DNA of 64,000 bases. Source: Klebsiella pneumoniae (GTDB lineage Bacteria > Pseudomonadota > Gammaproteobacteria > Eutrophobiales > Eutrophobiaceae). The position numbers and the translations under genes are program-made. The stretch is taken from contig CAMDWI010000002.1 of assembly GCA_945878555.1 (NCBI GenBank), positions 156,637 to 220,636 on the forward strand, written 5' to 3'. Below are positions 52,168 through 60,364 of this stretch, piece after piece. Within the stretch, counting starts at the first letter, position 1. The number at the start of each line of letters is the position of its first letter. The notes under the pieces are model-generated. The model searched no databases and was not told the origin of the DNA. It worked only from the letters and a program-made list of their open reading frames with translations.

Positions 52168-53123
52168 CTGTCCTCTCCGTTGCGAATCTCACGTCGTGCC
52201 GTGAAGTCGAAGAAGATGGACAACATTACCGAGGAAACAGTGATACCTACGCCAAGTTCAACCAGAAATATACCCAGATGCTGGCCATGCACAGGATCGT
52301 GTGCGAGCAGATCATAATCAAGATAAACGCCACCCGCCAACATCGCGACCACTCCGGTACCTCCGTAGATCAGCACGCCGGTGGCAGTCAGTATTTGTAA
52401 CAACCACGGCGGGACAATTTGTTGTGCCTTGGCAATACCAAATACCATCGCATACAGGATGAAGGCGACAGCGAGCATTACACCGGCCTGAAACCCGCCG
52501 CCCGGTCCAAAATCACCGTGAAACTGCACATATAATCCGAACATCAGAATAAAGGGGATCAGTGCCCTGGAGATGACCCTTAAAATCACATTGTCAGACA
52601 TCGCCGGTGAAACCAGTAAGGGTGACTTGCGCCCGAACCGCCCGAGCAAGGCCAGTACACCAAGACCGGCGGTAAAGATAACCGTGGTCTCACCCAGCGT
52701 GTCATATCCACGGTAACTGGCAAGAACGGCCGTCACCATATTGGGTATACCGATTTCTGCTTCCATCTCATTTATATAACGCGGTGCTACATGCTGGTGT
52801 ATCGGTGCGGCAGGATCCGTAAAATGTGGCATGTCCAGTGTACCGTAGACCAGGGCGGCACCGGTTACGGTTACAACAAACAACGGCAGTAGTTTACTCC
52901 GGTGCGATGGCAACTCCTTGCGTGATGTCATCGCCAGCGTACCCAGCATCAACACGGTGGAGATGCCGGCACCCACCGCCGCCTCGGTCATCGCCACATC
53001 CACAGCATCAATATTGACAAAAAAACCTGCCGAAATCAGGCTGTAGATACCGAGCAGCATGACGATCGCCACCAGATCGCGCATACGCACAATCGCAACC
53101 GCAGTAATCACCAGCAGGCCCAT
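52164..53123 (-). CDS. mrpB: Na+/H+ antiporter subunit B with DUF4040 (MrpA C-terminal) region fused
   Basis: A 319-aa protein in two parts: residues 1-170 hold the DUF4040/MbhD-E region that in seven-gene Mrp sits at the end of MrpA (VNIDAVDVAMTEAAVGAGISTVLML, TLGETTVIFTAGLGVLALLG), and 185-319 is MnhB (LYVQFHGDFGPGGGFQAGVMLA, LGIFLVELGVGITVSSVMLSIFF). The ATG at 53123 has no near Shine-Dalgarno. A perfect AAGGAG lies seven bases before an in-frame ATC at 53150, which would add nine residues (VNLIDIVL) that fit the family start. So the real start may be a rare ATC. Confidence 0.9.
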   Translation of the reverse strand: MGLLVITAVAIVRMRDLVAIVMLLGIYSLISAGFFVNIDAVDVAMTEAAVGAGISTVLMLGTLAMTSRKELPSHRSKLLPLFVVTVTGAALVYGTLDMPHFTDPAAPIHQHVAPRYINEMEAEIGIPNMVTAVLASYRGYDTLGETTVIFTAGLGVLALLGRFGRKSPLLVSPAMSDNVILRVISRALIPFILMFGLYVQFHGDFGPGGGFQAGVMLAVAFILYAMVFGIAKAQQIVPPWLLQILTATGVLIYGGTGVVAMLAGGVYLDYDLLAHDPVHGQHLGIFLVELGVGITVSSVMLSIFFDFTARREIRNGEDR

Positions 53124-53152
53124 CAGGACAATATCAATCAGATTAACGATGG

Positions 53153-53467
53153 CTAGTCTCCTTCTTTATGAAGGACAGGGGCGAGTCCACTATGTCGCGC
53201 GGATCTTGCAAGTGCGTGTGAAGAGGTTGGACTGGTATAGGACAATACCAGTAATACCAGCAACAGCTTGACCACCATCATCCAGGACGTTGCCTGCAAC
53301 ATCAGGCCGAGCATAATCAGGCCGAGGCACAGCGTATCGGTAATACTGGCGGCATGCAGACGGGTATAGAAATCCGGGAAACGAAACAGCCCGATTGCCC
53401 CGGTAATCCCCAGAAACCCACCCGATAACAGACAAACCCAGCTGATGATATCCAGAACAGTCTGCAT
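53153..53467 (-). CDS. mrpG: Na+/H+ antiporter subunit G
   Basis: A 104-aa subunit with three helices. GLFRFPDFYTRLHAASITDTLCLGLIMLGLML is the MnhG/PhaG signature. The ATG at 53467 overlaps the mrpF stop (TGATG); a TTG one codon earlier is the other candidate. Its TAG is two bases before the ATC discussed for mrpB. Confidence 0.94.
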   Translation of the reverse strand: MQTVLDIISWVCLLSGGFLGITGAIGLFRFPDFYTRLHAASITDTLCLGLIMLGLMLQATSWMMVVKLLLVLLVLSYTSPTSSHALARSARHSGLAPVLHKEGD

Positions 53468-53736
53468 CAATTCTGCTGCTCCCCTGAAACATCAGACTGT
53501 TCATAAAACTTCAGTAATGCAATCATGCTGACAAAATTTATCAGCGCATAGATAAAGGCAATATCCACCATATCTGCCCGTCCGGCGATCATGCTGAATA
53601 TACAGAGCAATAATACGGTCTTGGTTCCAAACATATTGACTGCCAGTATCCGGTCATACAGGGTCGGACCCAGCAAGGCCCTGATAAGTGCCATAGTCAT
53701 CACTATCAGAATGGCGATGGCAACAGCAAGATACAT
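53467..53736 (-). CDS. mrpF: Na+/H+ antiporter subunit F
   Basis: An 89-aa MnhF with three helices: LIRALLGPTLYDRILAVNMFGTKTVLLL and DIAFIYALINFVSMIALLKF are the family pattern. TGATG overlaps with both mrpE and mrpG. Confidence 0.94.
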   Translation of the reverse strand: MYLAVAIAILIVMTMALIRALLGPTLYDRILAVNMFGTKTVLLLCIFSMIAGRADMVDIAFIYALINFVSMIALLKFYEQSDVSGEQQN

Positions 53737-54215
53737 CAGGACTGCCCTTCCAGCCAGCAGACCTTCCTGTCCATGTCTCCCTGTTGCACACCCTCTGCAC
53801 CCGCACGCGTCAGGGCATGCACCTCGAACATATCATCCTGTACATCCAGTGTAATGGTTCCCGGCGTCAATGTAATTGAGTTTGCATAAAAAACCCTGCC
53901 CAGATCTGTTTTCTGACTGACCCTGACCTTGAACAGGGTCGGACTGATGGCAGGCTTGCGTTGCCAGACCAGCCGGATGACATCGATATTCGATTTGACG
54001 ATTTCCCATAACAGCCAGAGCAGATAAGACGGTAATCGCGCGGATAAAAAGATCGGAGGAATATTAAAGCCGTCAATCTTTTCCATCCTGAATACCAGCA
54101 GGATCACACCGGCAACTGACAATGCACCCAGACTCAACAGGAAAGGAACGAAATAGCCTGAATTGATCAGCCAGAACACCGCCAAAACCAGGACCAGACC
54201 AGCAATACGCTTCAC
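53736..54215 (-). CDS. mrpE: Na+/H+ antiporter subunit E
   Basis: A 159-aa MnhE: two N-terminal helices, then YLLWLLWEIVKSNIDVIRLVW and NSITLTPGTITLDVQDDMFEVHAL, the family signature. The GTG at 54215 is chosen because GAGG lies eight bases before it and the product then begins like other MrpE; the frame is open to 54296, which would add 27 extra residues. It is the first gene of the E-F-G-B-C-D cluster; the 261 bases between it and the divergent GGDEF gene hold the promoters and no gene. Confidence 0.9.
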   Translation of the reverse strand: MKRIAGLVLVLAVFWLINSGYFVPFLLSLGALSVAGVILLVFRMEKIDGFNIPPIFLSARLPSYLLWLLWEIVKSNIDVIRLVWQRKPAISPTLFKVRVSQKTDLGRVFYANSITLTPGTITLDVQDDMFEVHALTRAGAEGVQQGDMDRKVCWLEGQS

Positions 54216-54476
54216 AACAGAAACCTCAATAGATTTTATTATTCCGGGGTATTTTTTGTAGAAAATCAGTATAACAATTTTATCATTTACCGCCACCCCT
54301 TCATTATAAATACGCCTGAATTATCGCCCGGAACAATCGAAATCAGGATTATTAACCATCAAGGCCGCTTTAGATCTGACTGTTTTTGCCGATATAGAAG
54401 GTGTAACTCCCTGCAGGGGATTTCACAATAACGATCTTGCTGCCTACAACAGACTTGCCATGAGGAAAAGCGTGCC

Positions 54477-56408
54477 TTGAACAAAAACACCAGGACAACA
54501 GGTTGCAGTCTAATCCTGTATCTGCTGCCACTCAGTTCACTGCTGTTCCAGGTGGCATATGCCCAGTCCGGAAGCGACAAGCTGATGGCCGGATACGAGC
54601 GGGACGATAGCAGTATCCGGATAGATCCCTTTTCATCTTATCAATACCTGCAATCCATCAATCAGATCGTATCCGGACAGCCGGAAGCATTGCAGGCACT
54701 TTTCCATCTGCGCATGGCCCAGACCGAACTGATGCAATATCGTTTTGAGGATTTTGCAGAATCCATCCGTCGCGGCCGGTCCGTTATCAATACAGACACC
54801 CCTGCCGAAATCTCGCTGTGGCTTGATATTTATCAGTGCCTGATATACCAGCGCGAGGGTGACATCGAGAAAACCGGAAATTGCTACACCCGGGCTATAA
54901 ACCAGGCAACGCTGTCAGGAAATATGCCAGCCGCAGTCCATGCACTGCAGGAACTTGCGTATGCGCAAATACTGGCAGAACAGTATGAGCCGTCGATGGA
55001 CAACCTGCTACGGGCACAACAACTGGCAGATACCGGTAATGATCCCGTGTTGCAGGCAATGGTGAAACAGGCGTATGGCGCGGTGTACGCCTATCTGGAT
55101 GATTATGAAAAGTCTGTTGTGTATTACCAGTCTGCCCTGTCCACCTACCGCCAGCGGGGTCTGAATAGTCTGGTAGCGGAAACGACCTATGGACTGGCGG
55201 ATACATTCCGATCCTGGGGCGATCATGATCAGGCGCGCTTACTTTACCGGCAATTTGGCGAACTGTTTCGCCAGTATGGCAAAACCCGCCACCAGTTTCT
55301 CGCCTTGTATGGTCTGGCGATGAGCCAGGCGGAAGCGGGCGATTGCAAGGTCAGTCTGGAAACGATGGATCAGGCCTTTGCCTATCCAGGACTGGATGAT
55401 TATCTGGCCAGTTTGTACCGGAAGCAGAGCCTGTGTCTGGTAGAAACCGGCAAACTACCCGAGGCACGGGCCGCACTCCAGACCTCGGCAAAACTGGCGG
55501 ACAACCTGCCCGGTCTGCAAGGCTCGGTGTGGACGCTGGAACATCTGCAGGCCGAGGCAGTCATCCTTGCCGCCGAAGGTGACTTTCGCAAGGCCTTTGC
55601 CTTGATGTCTGAGTTTCATCAGTCCTACCTGAGACGTTATCAACAACTGGCCTCCAACCGGCTTGCACAAATGAGTATCACGATGGAAAACCGGAACAAG
55701 GATCTCGTGATTGAACGTCTGCAAGGCCAGAAGCTGAAGGCATCAGTTGAACTCGACAGGCAACGCCAGAAGATCGAACTGCAAACCTCTCTGACGCTGA
55801 CCGGCCTCATCGTACTGTTCGGCGCCTGTATGTTTATACTCTACCAGCGCAGGGTAACCCGCAAGTTTATGGATCTGTCCTTCCATGACCCGTTGACCCG
55901 CCTGTATAACCGGCGCTATATCTTCGAACTGATGGACAAGCTGATTGCCAATGCACGTCCCGGCAGAACCCAGATGTCAGTCATCCTGATGGACGTGGAC
56001 AATTTCAAGATGATCAATGATGTATACGGCCACAGTACCGGTGATCAGGTCCTGTGCAGACTGGCGGAAATCTGTCTGCAGGAATTGCGTGCGGGAGACA
56101 GTGTGGGTCGGATAGGTGGTGAGGAGTTCATGATCGTCGTTCCCCGCGAGGCCGAGGAACAGACACGGATGATTGCCGAACGACTGCGTCAGGTTATTGA
56201 AAAATCCTGTGTAATCAATTCCAGTAATGAAGTAGTCAGGTTCACGGTCAGCGTCGGCGTCAGCCGCCTGCACCCCGGCTGTATCGATTCGGCTGCGTTA
56301 TTCAGACAGGCTGATGCAGCGCTTTATCAGGCAAAACGGCAGGGGAAGAATCGCATCGTCGAATACACGCAGTCACTGATGCCGGATCTGTTGCCGTGTG
56401 CTTCATAG
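54477..56408 (+). CDS. TPR-GGDEF diguanylate cyclase
   Basis: A 643-aa protein: signal peptide or first helix (SLILYLLPLSSLLFQVAYA), a large periplasmic TPR-like helical region (about residues 45-400), a membrane helix near 442-458 and a C-terminal GGDEF domain. The active site is RIGGEEF, with the conserved DPLTRLYNRR and DVDNFKMINDVYGHSTGD; RAGD, five residues before GGEEF, is a full inhibitory I-site. It should make c-di-GMP with product control. The start is a TTG; a 6-codon ORF from the ATG at 54460 ends by sharing TTGA with it. Confidence 0.93.
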   Translation: MNKNTRTTGCSLILYLLPLSSLLFQVAYAQSGSDKLMAGYERDDSSIRIDPFSSYQYLQSINQIVSGQPEALQALFHLRMAQTELMQYRFEDFAESIRRGRSVINTDTPAEISLWLDIYQCLIYQREGDIEKTGNCYTRAINQATLSGNMPAAVHALQELAYAQILAEQYEPSMDNLLRAQQLADTGNDPVLQAMVKQAYGAVYAYLDDYEKSVVYYQSALSTYRQRGLNSLVAETTYGLADTFRSWGDHDQARLLYRQFGELFRQYGKTRHQFLALYGLAMSQAEAGDCKVSLETMDQAFAYPGLDDYLASLYRKQSLCLVETGKLPEARAALQTSAKLADNLPGLQGSVWTLEHLQAEAVILAAEGDFRKAFALMSEFHQSYLRRYQQLASNRLAQMSITMENRNKDLVIERLQGQKLKASVELDRQRQKIELQTSLTLTGLIVLFGACMFILYQRRVTRKFMDLSFHDPLTRLYNRRYIFELMDKLIANARPGRTQMSVILMDVDNFKMINDVYGHSTGDQVLCRLAEICLQELRAGDSVGRIGGEEFMIVVPREAEEQTRMIAERLRQVIEKSCVINSSNEVVRFTVSVGVSRLHPGCIDSAALFRQADAALYQAKRQGKNRIVEYTQSLMPDLLPCAS

Positions 56409-56438
56409 TAACTGTACCGGCTTGTACTTTGGTTGGGA

Positions 56439-56550
56439 ATCAGCCGTCTGGCTATGATCGTGAAAGACCGTTAGCCGCAGGGATGCGGCGCTCGAGCGTA
56501 CATGGATGTATTCACAGCGTGTCTTGAACGATTATAGCCAGATGGCTGAT
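56439..56550. repeat. Palindromic repeat element (REP-like)
   Basis: Two 30-base arms, 56439-56468 and 56521-56550, are inverted copies with 26 of 30 bases matching. The 52-base centre holds smaller palindromes, CCGC-AGGGAT-GCGG and TACATGGATGTA, followed by TTCACAGCGTGTC. The AGGGATG...GGATGTATTCACAGCGTGTC wording is familiar from intergenic repeats of gammaproteobacteria, by memory only. It lies between the convergent GGDEF and flagellar genes. Confidence 0.75.
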
Positions 56551-56580
56551 GTCTCCGGAGATGCGGAACAGTTGTTTAAT

Positions 56581-56757
56581 TCAAGTATAGACATCAACCA
56601 GCCTTCCGGTTTTACCATCATCCGGACGTTCTGCAACGGGTTCTTCCTGTCCGTCCTGCTCCGGCCTTTTGGGTTGCTGTTTTTTCGCAGGTAAATTTCT
56701 TGCCCGCGTTATCGGCGTCAACTGTCCCACCTGACGAGGCTTGTCCAACGGTTCCAT
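56581..56757 (-). CDS. 58-aa small protein coupled to motB
   Basis: The ATG overlaps the motB stop codon by one base (TGATG), the coupling seen for many genes here. The product is 58 aa, has no membrane helix, is rich in Pro, Lys, Arg, Gln and Asp (RNLPAKKQQPKRPEQDGQEE) and ends GRLVDVYT. It is too short for usual gene finding. I know no name for it; a disordered partner of motor or flagellar proteins is a guess. Codon use resembles its neighbours. Confidence 0.6.
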   Translation of the reverse strand: MEPLDKPRQVGQLTPITRARNLPAKKQQPKRPEQDGQEEPVAERPDDGKTGRLVDVYT

Positions 56758-57920
56758 CAGGGCACCGGGAGTTCAGCCAGTCCCGGCACATCAGGTATGG
56801 CCGGTTCGACCAGTATCGCGGGTCCGGGTCCTGCATCTGTGATCGGTCCGGTCAGCGCTGCATCGACGGATAATAATTGTGAGGCCGGATCTTGCGTGCC
56901 AGTTAAATTATTTTCCGGCTGCATTGAGACCGGCTCTACTCCGCTCTGTTCAATCTGAGGGTCAACCGATCCGGGCTCTACTTCATCCGCTGTCGCAGGT
57001 AGTTCAGCTCCCGGATTCAAATCCGGCAGGTAATCCTTATTCTTGTCTGCCAGCACAATGATCGTTATACGCCGGTTCTTTTGCCGGTTTTCCTCGGTGT
57101 CATTTGGCACCTCCGGCTTGAACTCGCCATGCCCTATTGCCGCCAGGCGATCAGGATCAATATCCCGTGCGGCAAACAGATGCACCACGCTGATCGCCCG
57201 CGCCGCTGACAGCTCCCAGTTCGACGGATATTGCCATGTTTGTATCGGTACATTATCGGTAAAACCCTCTATGCGTACCGGATTCGGATAACGGGCAAGG
57301 ATGGCAGCAATATTTTCCAGTATGGTGACTGCATTGCCCTCCAGTTTGGCCTGGCCACTTTCAAACAGGATAGAGGTCTTGATCTCGATCTCAAGCCAGA
57401 ACCGGAATTTACGTACAGTAATCAGGCCGGAATCGATCAATGGCAACATTGCCGAGGTAATGCTTTTTGCAATCTCGTCAATAATGCCCTGGGCCTTCCC
57501 TGTCTTGCCGGGTTCGCCGAGCGTCTCATAACCGTCATACGACGGTTCGCTAGCCTCGCCCTCTTGCTCCGAGTCGGTCATCAGCGATTCCATATCGGTT
57601 GAAATTGCCTTGATGGGAAAGCCGTTGGCCAGCTTGCCGAGATTGGTCAGTGACGGATTCTCCACCAGTGACTGCGGGTTCGGTGTGCCATGCATACCGG
57701 AGATCATCGGGCTGCCGAGTTCTATCGGTTGCAGACTCTTCGGTGGGCCGCGAAATGACGCTGCGAGTGATTCGGCCAATACCCTGAACTTGCCTTCGTT
57801 GACCGATGACAGTGAATACATGACCACGAAAAACGCAAACAACAATGTGATGAAGTCGGCATAGGAGATCAGCCAGCGTTCGTGGTTTTCATGTTCCTCG
57901 TGTTTAGGCTTGCGCGCCAT
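56757..57920 (-). CDS. motB: Flagellar motor stator protein MotB (MotD-like)
   Basis: A 387-aa stator subunit with one membrane helix that holds the proton-binding Asp22 (SYADFITLLFAFFVVMYS). The C-terminal half contains an OmpA-type peptidoglycan-binding domain (GFTDNVPIQTWQYPSNWELSAARA, GHGEFKPEVPNDTEENRQKNRRI). A long Pro/Gln-rich tail of about 90 residues follows, longer than in E. coli MotB. The KHEEHENHERWLISYADF start matches Pseudomonas MotD. It follows motA by 48 bases. Confidence 0.95.
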   Translation of the reverse strand: MARKPKHEEHENHERWLISYADFITLLFAFFVVMYSLSSVNEGKFRVLAESLAASFRGPPKSLQPIELGSPMISGMHGTPNPQSLVENPSLTNLGKLANGFPIKAISTDMESLMTDSEQEGEASEPSYDGYETLGEPGKTGKAQGIIDEIAKSITSAMLPLIDSGLITVRKFRFWLEIEIKTSILFESGQAKLEGNAVTILENIAAILARYPNPVRIEGFTDNVPIQTWQYPSNWELSAARAISVVHLFAARDIDPDRLAAIGHGEFKPEVPNDTEENRQKNRRITIIVLADKNKDYLPDLNPGAELPATADEVEPGSVDPQIEQSGVEPVSMQPENNLTGTQDPASQLLSVDAALTGPITDAGPGPAILVEPAIPDVPGLAELPVP

Positions 57921-57968
57921 GGTCAGACGGTCATCTGTTCAGTTTTAAAGAAATTGGCCATACATCTA

Positions 57969-58709
57969 TCAATGCAGGAACCCTTGCAGTCGACTCTCGA
58001 TACTGCGCGGATTTTCGCCCTGCGATATGGAAATGATGCCTTCGATGATCATCTCCTGTACCTTCACCTGGCTGTGCAGGCGTGCCTTCAGCTTGTTCGC
58101 AAACGGCAGGAAAAACAGGTTGGCCAGTCCAACACCGTAGATGGTGGCAACGAAGGCGACAGCGATACCGGTACCCAGTTTTGACGGGTCGGCCAGATTT
58201 TGCATGACGTGGATCAGACCCATAACCGCACCGATGATACCGACGGTAGGGCAATATCCGCCGAGGCCGTCATAGACCTTGGCGGCCTGCATGATTTCAT
58301 GTTCCTTCGTGGACAGCTCCACTTCCAGGATACCGCGTATCGATTCCGGTTCGTTACCATCAACCAGCAGTTGCAGGCCCTTCTTCGAAAAATCGTCGGT
58401 CTCCACCTCGATAAGCGGTTCCAGCCCCAGCAGTCCCTCCTTGCGTGCGGTCTGACTCCAGTTGACGATTTTCTCAATGACCGGTGCGCCCGGATCGGCA
58501 GGTGGAAAGATCAGCCACTTGACCGACGTCAACGCTTTAATGAATGTGTGCAAGGGGGTCTGCACCATGACAGCGCCCACCGTGCCTCCAAACACAATCA
58601 CAAAGGCCGTCGGCTGGATCAGTGAGGAGGTGTGACCACCTTCCAGGATATTACCACCAAGTATCGCGCCTAAAGCCAGCACAATTCCGGCTATCGTCAG
58701 AAAGTCCAT
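57969..58709 (-). CDS. motA: Flagellar motor stator protein MotA (MotC/PomA-like)
   Basis: A 246-aa stator subunit with four helices. GIVLALGAILGGNILEGGH, FGGTVGAVMVQTP, the cytoplasmic loop with Glu and Arg residues (LEVELSTKEHEIMQAAKVYDGLGGYCPTVGIIGAVMGLI) and GVGLANLFFLPFANKLK. Length and the short loop resemble Pseudomonas MotC and Vibrio PomA more than E. coli MotA (295 aa). Na+ or H+ use is not decided. Confidence 0.95.
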   Translation of the reverse strand: MDFLTIAGIVLALGAILGGNILEGGHTSSLIQPTAFVIVFGGTVGAVMVQTPLHTFIKALTSVKWLIFPPADPGAPVIEKIVNWSQTARKEGLLGLEPLIEVETDDFSKKGLQLLVDGNEPESIRGILEVELSTKEHEIMQAAKVYDGLGGYCPTVGIIGAVMGLIHVMQNLADPSKLGTGIAVAFVATIYGVGLANLFFLPFANKLKARLHSQVKVQEMIIEGIISISQGENPRSIESRLQGFLH

Positions 58710-58739
58710 GATCGTATTCTCTCAATTTTGTACTGTGAC

Positions 58740-59474
58740 TCAGTCTTGTCCACGCAACGCCTCTCCCAACCTTGATTTTAATCGTGCGATCGCCTGGTTC
58801 TGTATCTGGCAAACCCGCGATTCACTGACACCGAGTACCTCGCCTATCTCTTTCAGGTTCAGTTCCTCATCGTAATAAAGTGATATGACCAGTTTTTCCC
58901 GTTCAGGCAGGCCATCAATCAACCCCGTAATCAGACTGCGCTGCTGGTTCATGTCCAGCATCTGCTCCGGATCCGGTGTGTCGTCCTCGTAGGTTTCGGC
59001 TACCCACTGGTCTTCCGGTTCCGAGGAATCGAAACTGAACAGGGTCTGGCCCTGGATCTCACCAAGCATCTGCTGGTATTCCGTCAGTGGAATACCCAGT
59101 TGCTGGGCGACCTCACTGCCTTTGGCCTCACGACCCAGTTTCTGTTCGATCTGGCCTATCGCCTCCTGTACCGTCTTCGCCTTGCCCCGCACTGAACGGG
59201 GTGTCCAGTCATTACGACGGACCTCATCTATCATGGCACCGCGTATGCGGATACCGGCATAGGTCGCAAAGTTGGCGCCACGTCCAGGGTTATAGTTTGC
59301 AGCGGCATCAAGCAAACCGATCATCCCGACCTGGATCAGGTCACTCACCTGCACCAGCGGTGGTAACCTGCCGGCCAGATGATGGGCAATGCGTTTGACC
59401 AGTGGTGCATATTCACGCACAACTGTTTCCGGATCATCCGGTGCCTGTTCGATATAGTTTGCTGCCAGACTCAT
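58740..59474 (-). CDS. fliA: RNA polymerase sigma factor FliA (sigma-28)
   Basis: A 244-aa sigma-28 factor for late flagellar genes. Region 2 (YAPLVKRIAHHLAGRLPPLVQVSDLIQVGMIGLLDAAANY), NDWTPRSVRGKAKTVQEAI of region 3, and the region 4 helix-turn-helix (LNLKEIGEVLGVSESRVCQIQNQAIARLK). Start overlaps the flhG stop by 4 bases. It precedes motA by 30 bases. Confidence 0.96.
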   Translation of the reverse strand: MSLAANYIEQAPDDPETVVREYAPLVKRIAHHLAGRLPPLVQVSDLIQVGMIGLLDAAANYNPGRGANFATYAGIRIRGAMIDEVRRNDWTPRSVRGKAKTVQEAIGQIEQKLGREAKGSEVAQQLGIPLTEYQQMLGEIQGQTLFSFDSSEPEDQWVAETYEDDTPDPEQMLDMNQQRSLITGLIDGLPEREKLVISLYYDEELNLKEIGEVLGVSESRVCQIQNQAIARLKSRLGEALRGQD

Positions 59475-60364
59475 ACAGACGCCTCCATTTCCGATATGGC
59501 AGGGGGATAGAGCAATCGCTCCAGAAAAAACTGCAGGTTACCGTTTGCCGACTGCCTGCCCTGCCAGCGATCAACGGACTGCGCCAGTTTGCGGAAGGCC
59601 TGGGCAGAGCTGCTGCCCGGATACATGTCGACGACCGGGCGTTGCATACGCACCGCACGTCGCAGATAGTTGTCCTCGGGTACCGCGCCCATATAGTCCA
59701 GCGAGACATTCAGAAACCGGTCGGTCACACGCGCCAGTTTTGCAAACAGGTCCCTGCCTGCGGCGGCATCCGGAACGCGGTTGGACAGAATTCGAAAATG
59801 GTTAACGCCGTTTTCGCGACTGAGGATCTTCATCAACGCATAGGCATCGGTGATCGAAGCGGGTTCATCACAGACAACAATGATGGTGTCCTGACAGGCG
59901 CGGGCAAACACAAGCACATTCTCGCTGATGCCCGCCGCGGCATCGACGATCATCACGTCTATACCCTGATTCAGTTCATTAAAAGATCGGATGAGGCCTG
60001 CCTGTTCGATGACGGACAGACTGGCCATCTCCCGTATGCCCGATGCGGCCGGGATCACCTTCAGACCACTTGCCGCCTCGACGACAATCTGCTCCAGTGT
60101 GCATTCGCCCCGTAACACATGGGAAAGATTACGCTGGCAGTTCAGTCCGAGCAGGATGTCTACATTTGCCAGACCCAGATCGGCATCAAGCAACAAGGTC
60201 TCCTTGCCTGATCGGGCAAAACACATCGCCAGATTGACCGCGACACTGGTCTTGCCCACTCCGCCCTTGCCACTGGCAATGGCAATGACCCTGCCGGGTG
60301 ACGTCCGGATCATCCTGCGCAGCCCGGCGGCCTGATCGCTGACCGGTGACAACTGTCTAGACAT
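59471..60364 (-). CDS. flhG: Flagellar number regulator FlhG (FleN), MinD-like ATPase
   Basis: A 297-aa ParA/MinD ATPase. Deviant Walker A SGKGGVGKTS (residues 31-40), LLLDADLGLANVDILLGL, IVDAAAGIS, CDEPASITDAYALMK. With FlhF it sets flagellar number and place, typically for polar flagella. The ATG at 60364 is chosen (MSRQLSPVSDQAAGLRRM matches the family start); an upstream candidate at 60394 would add ten residues overlapping flhF. Confidence 0.95.
   Translation of the reverse strand: MSRQLSPVSDQAAGLRRMIRTSPGRVIAIASGKGGVGKTSVAVNLAMCFARSGKETLLLDADLGLANVDILLGLNCQRNLSHVLRGECTLEQIVVEAASGLKVIPAASGIREMASLSVIEQAGLIRSFNELNQGIDVMIVDAAAGISENVLVFARACQDTIIVVCDEPASITDAYALMKILSRENGVNHFRILSNRVPDAAAGRDLFAKLARVTDRFLNVSLDYMGAVPEDNYLRRAVRMQRPVVDMYPGSSSAQAFRKLAQSVDRWQGRQSANGNLQFFLERLLYPPAISEMEASV

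Noticed and set aside
56506..56694. A 62-aa plus-strand frame between the GGDEF gene and motB
   Set aside because: Its first third lies in the palindromic repeat and the rest is antisense to the better supported 58-aa frame coupled to motB; no Shine-Dalgarno precedes it.
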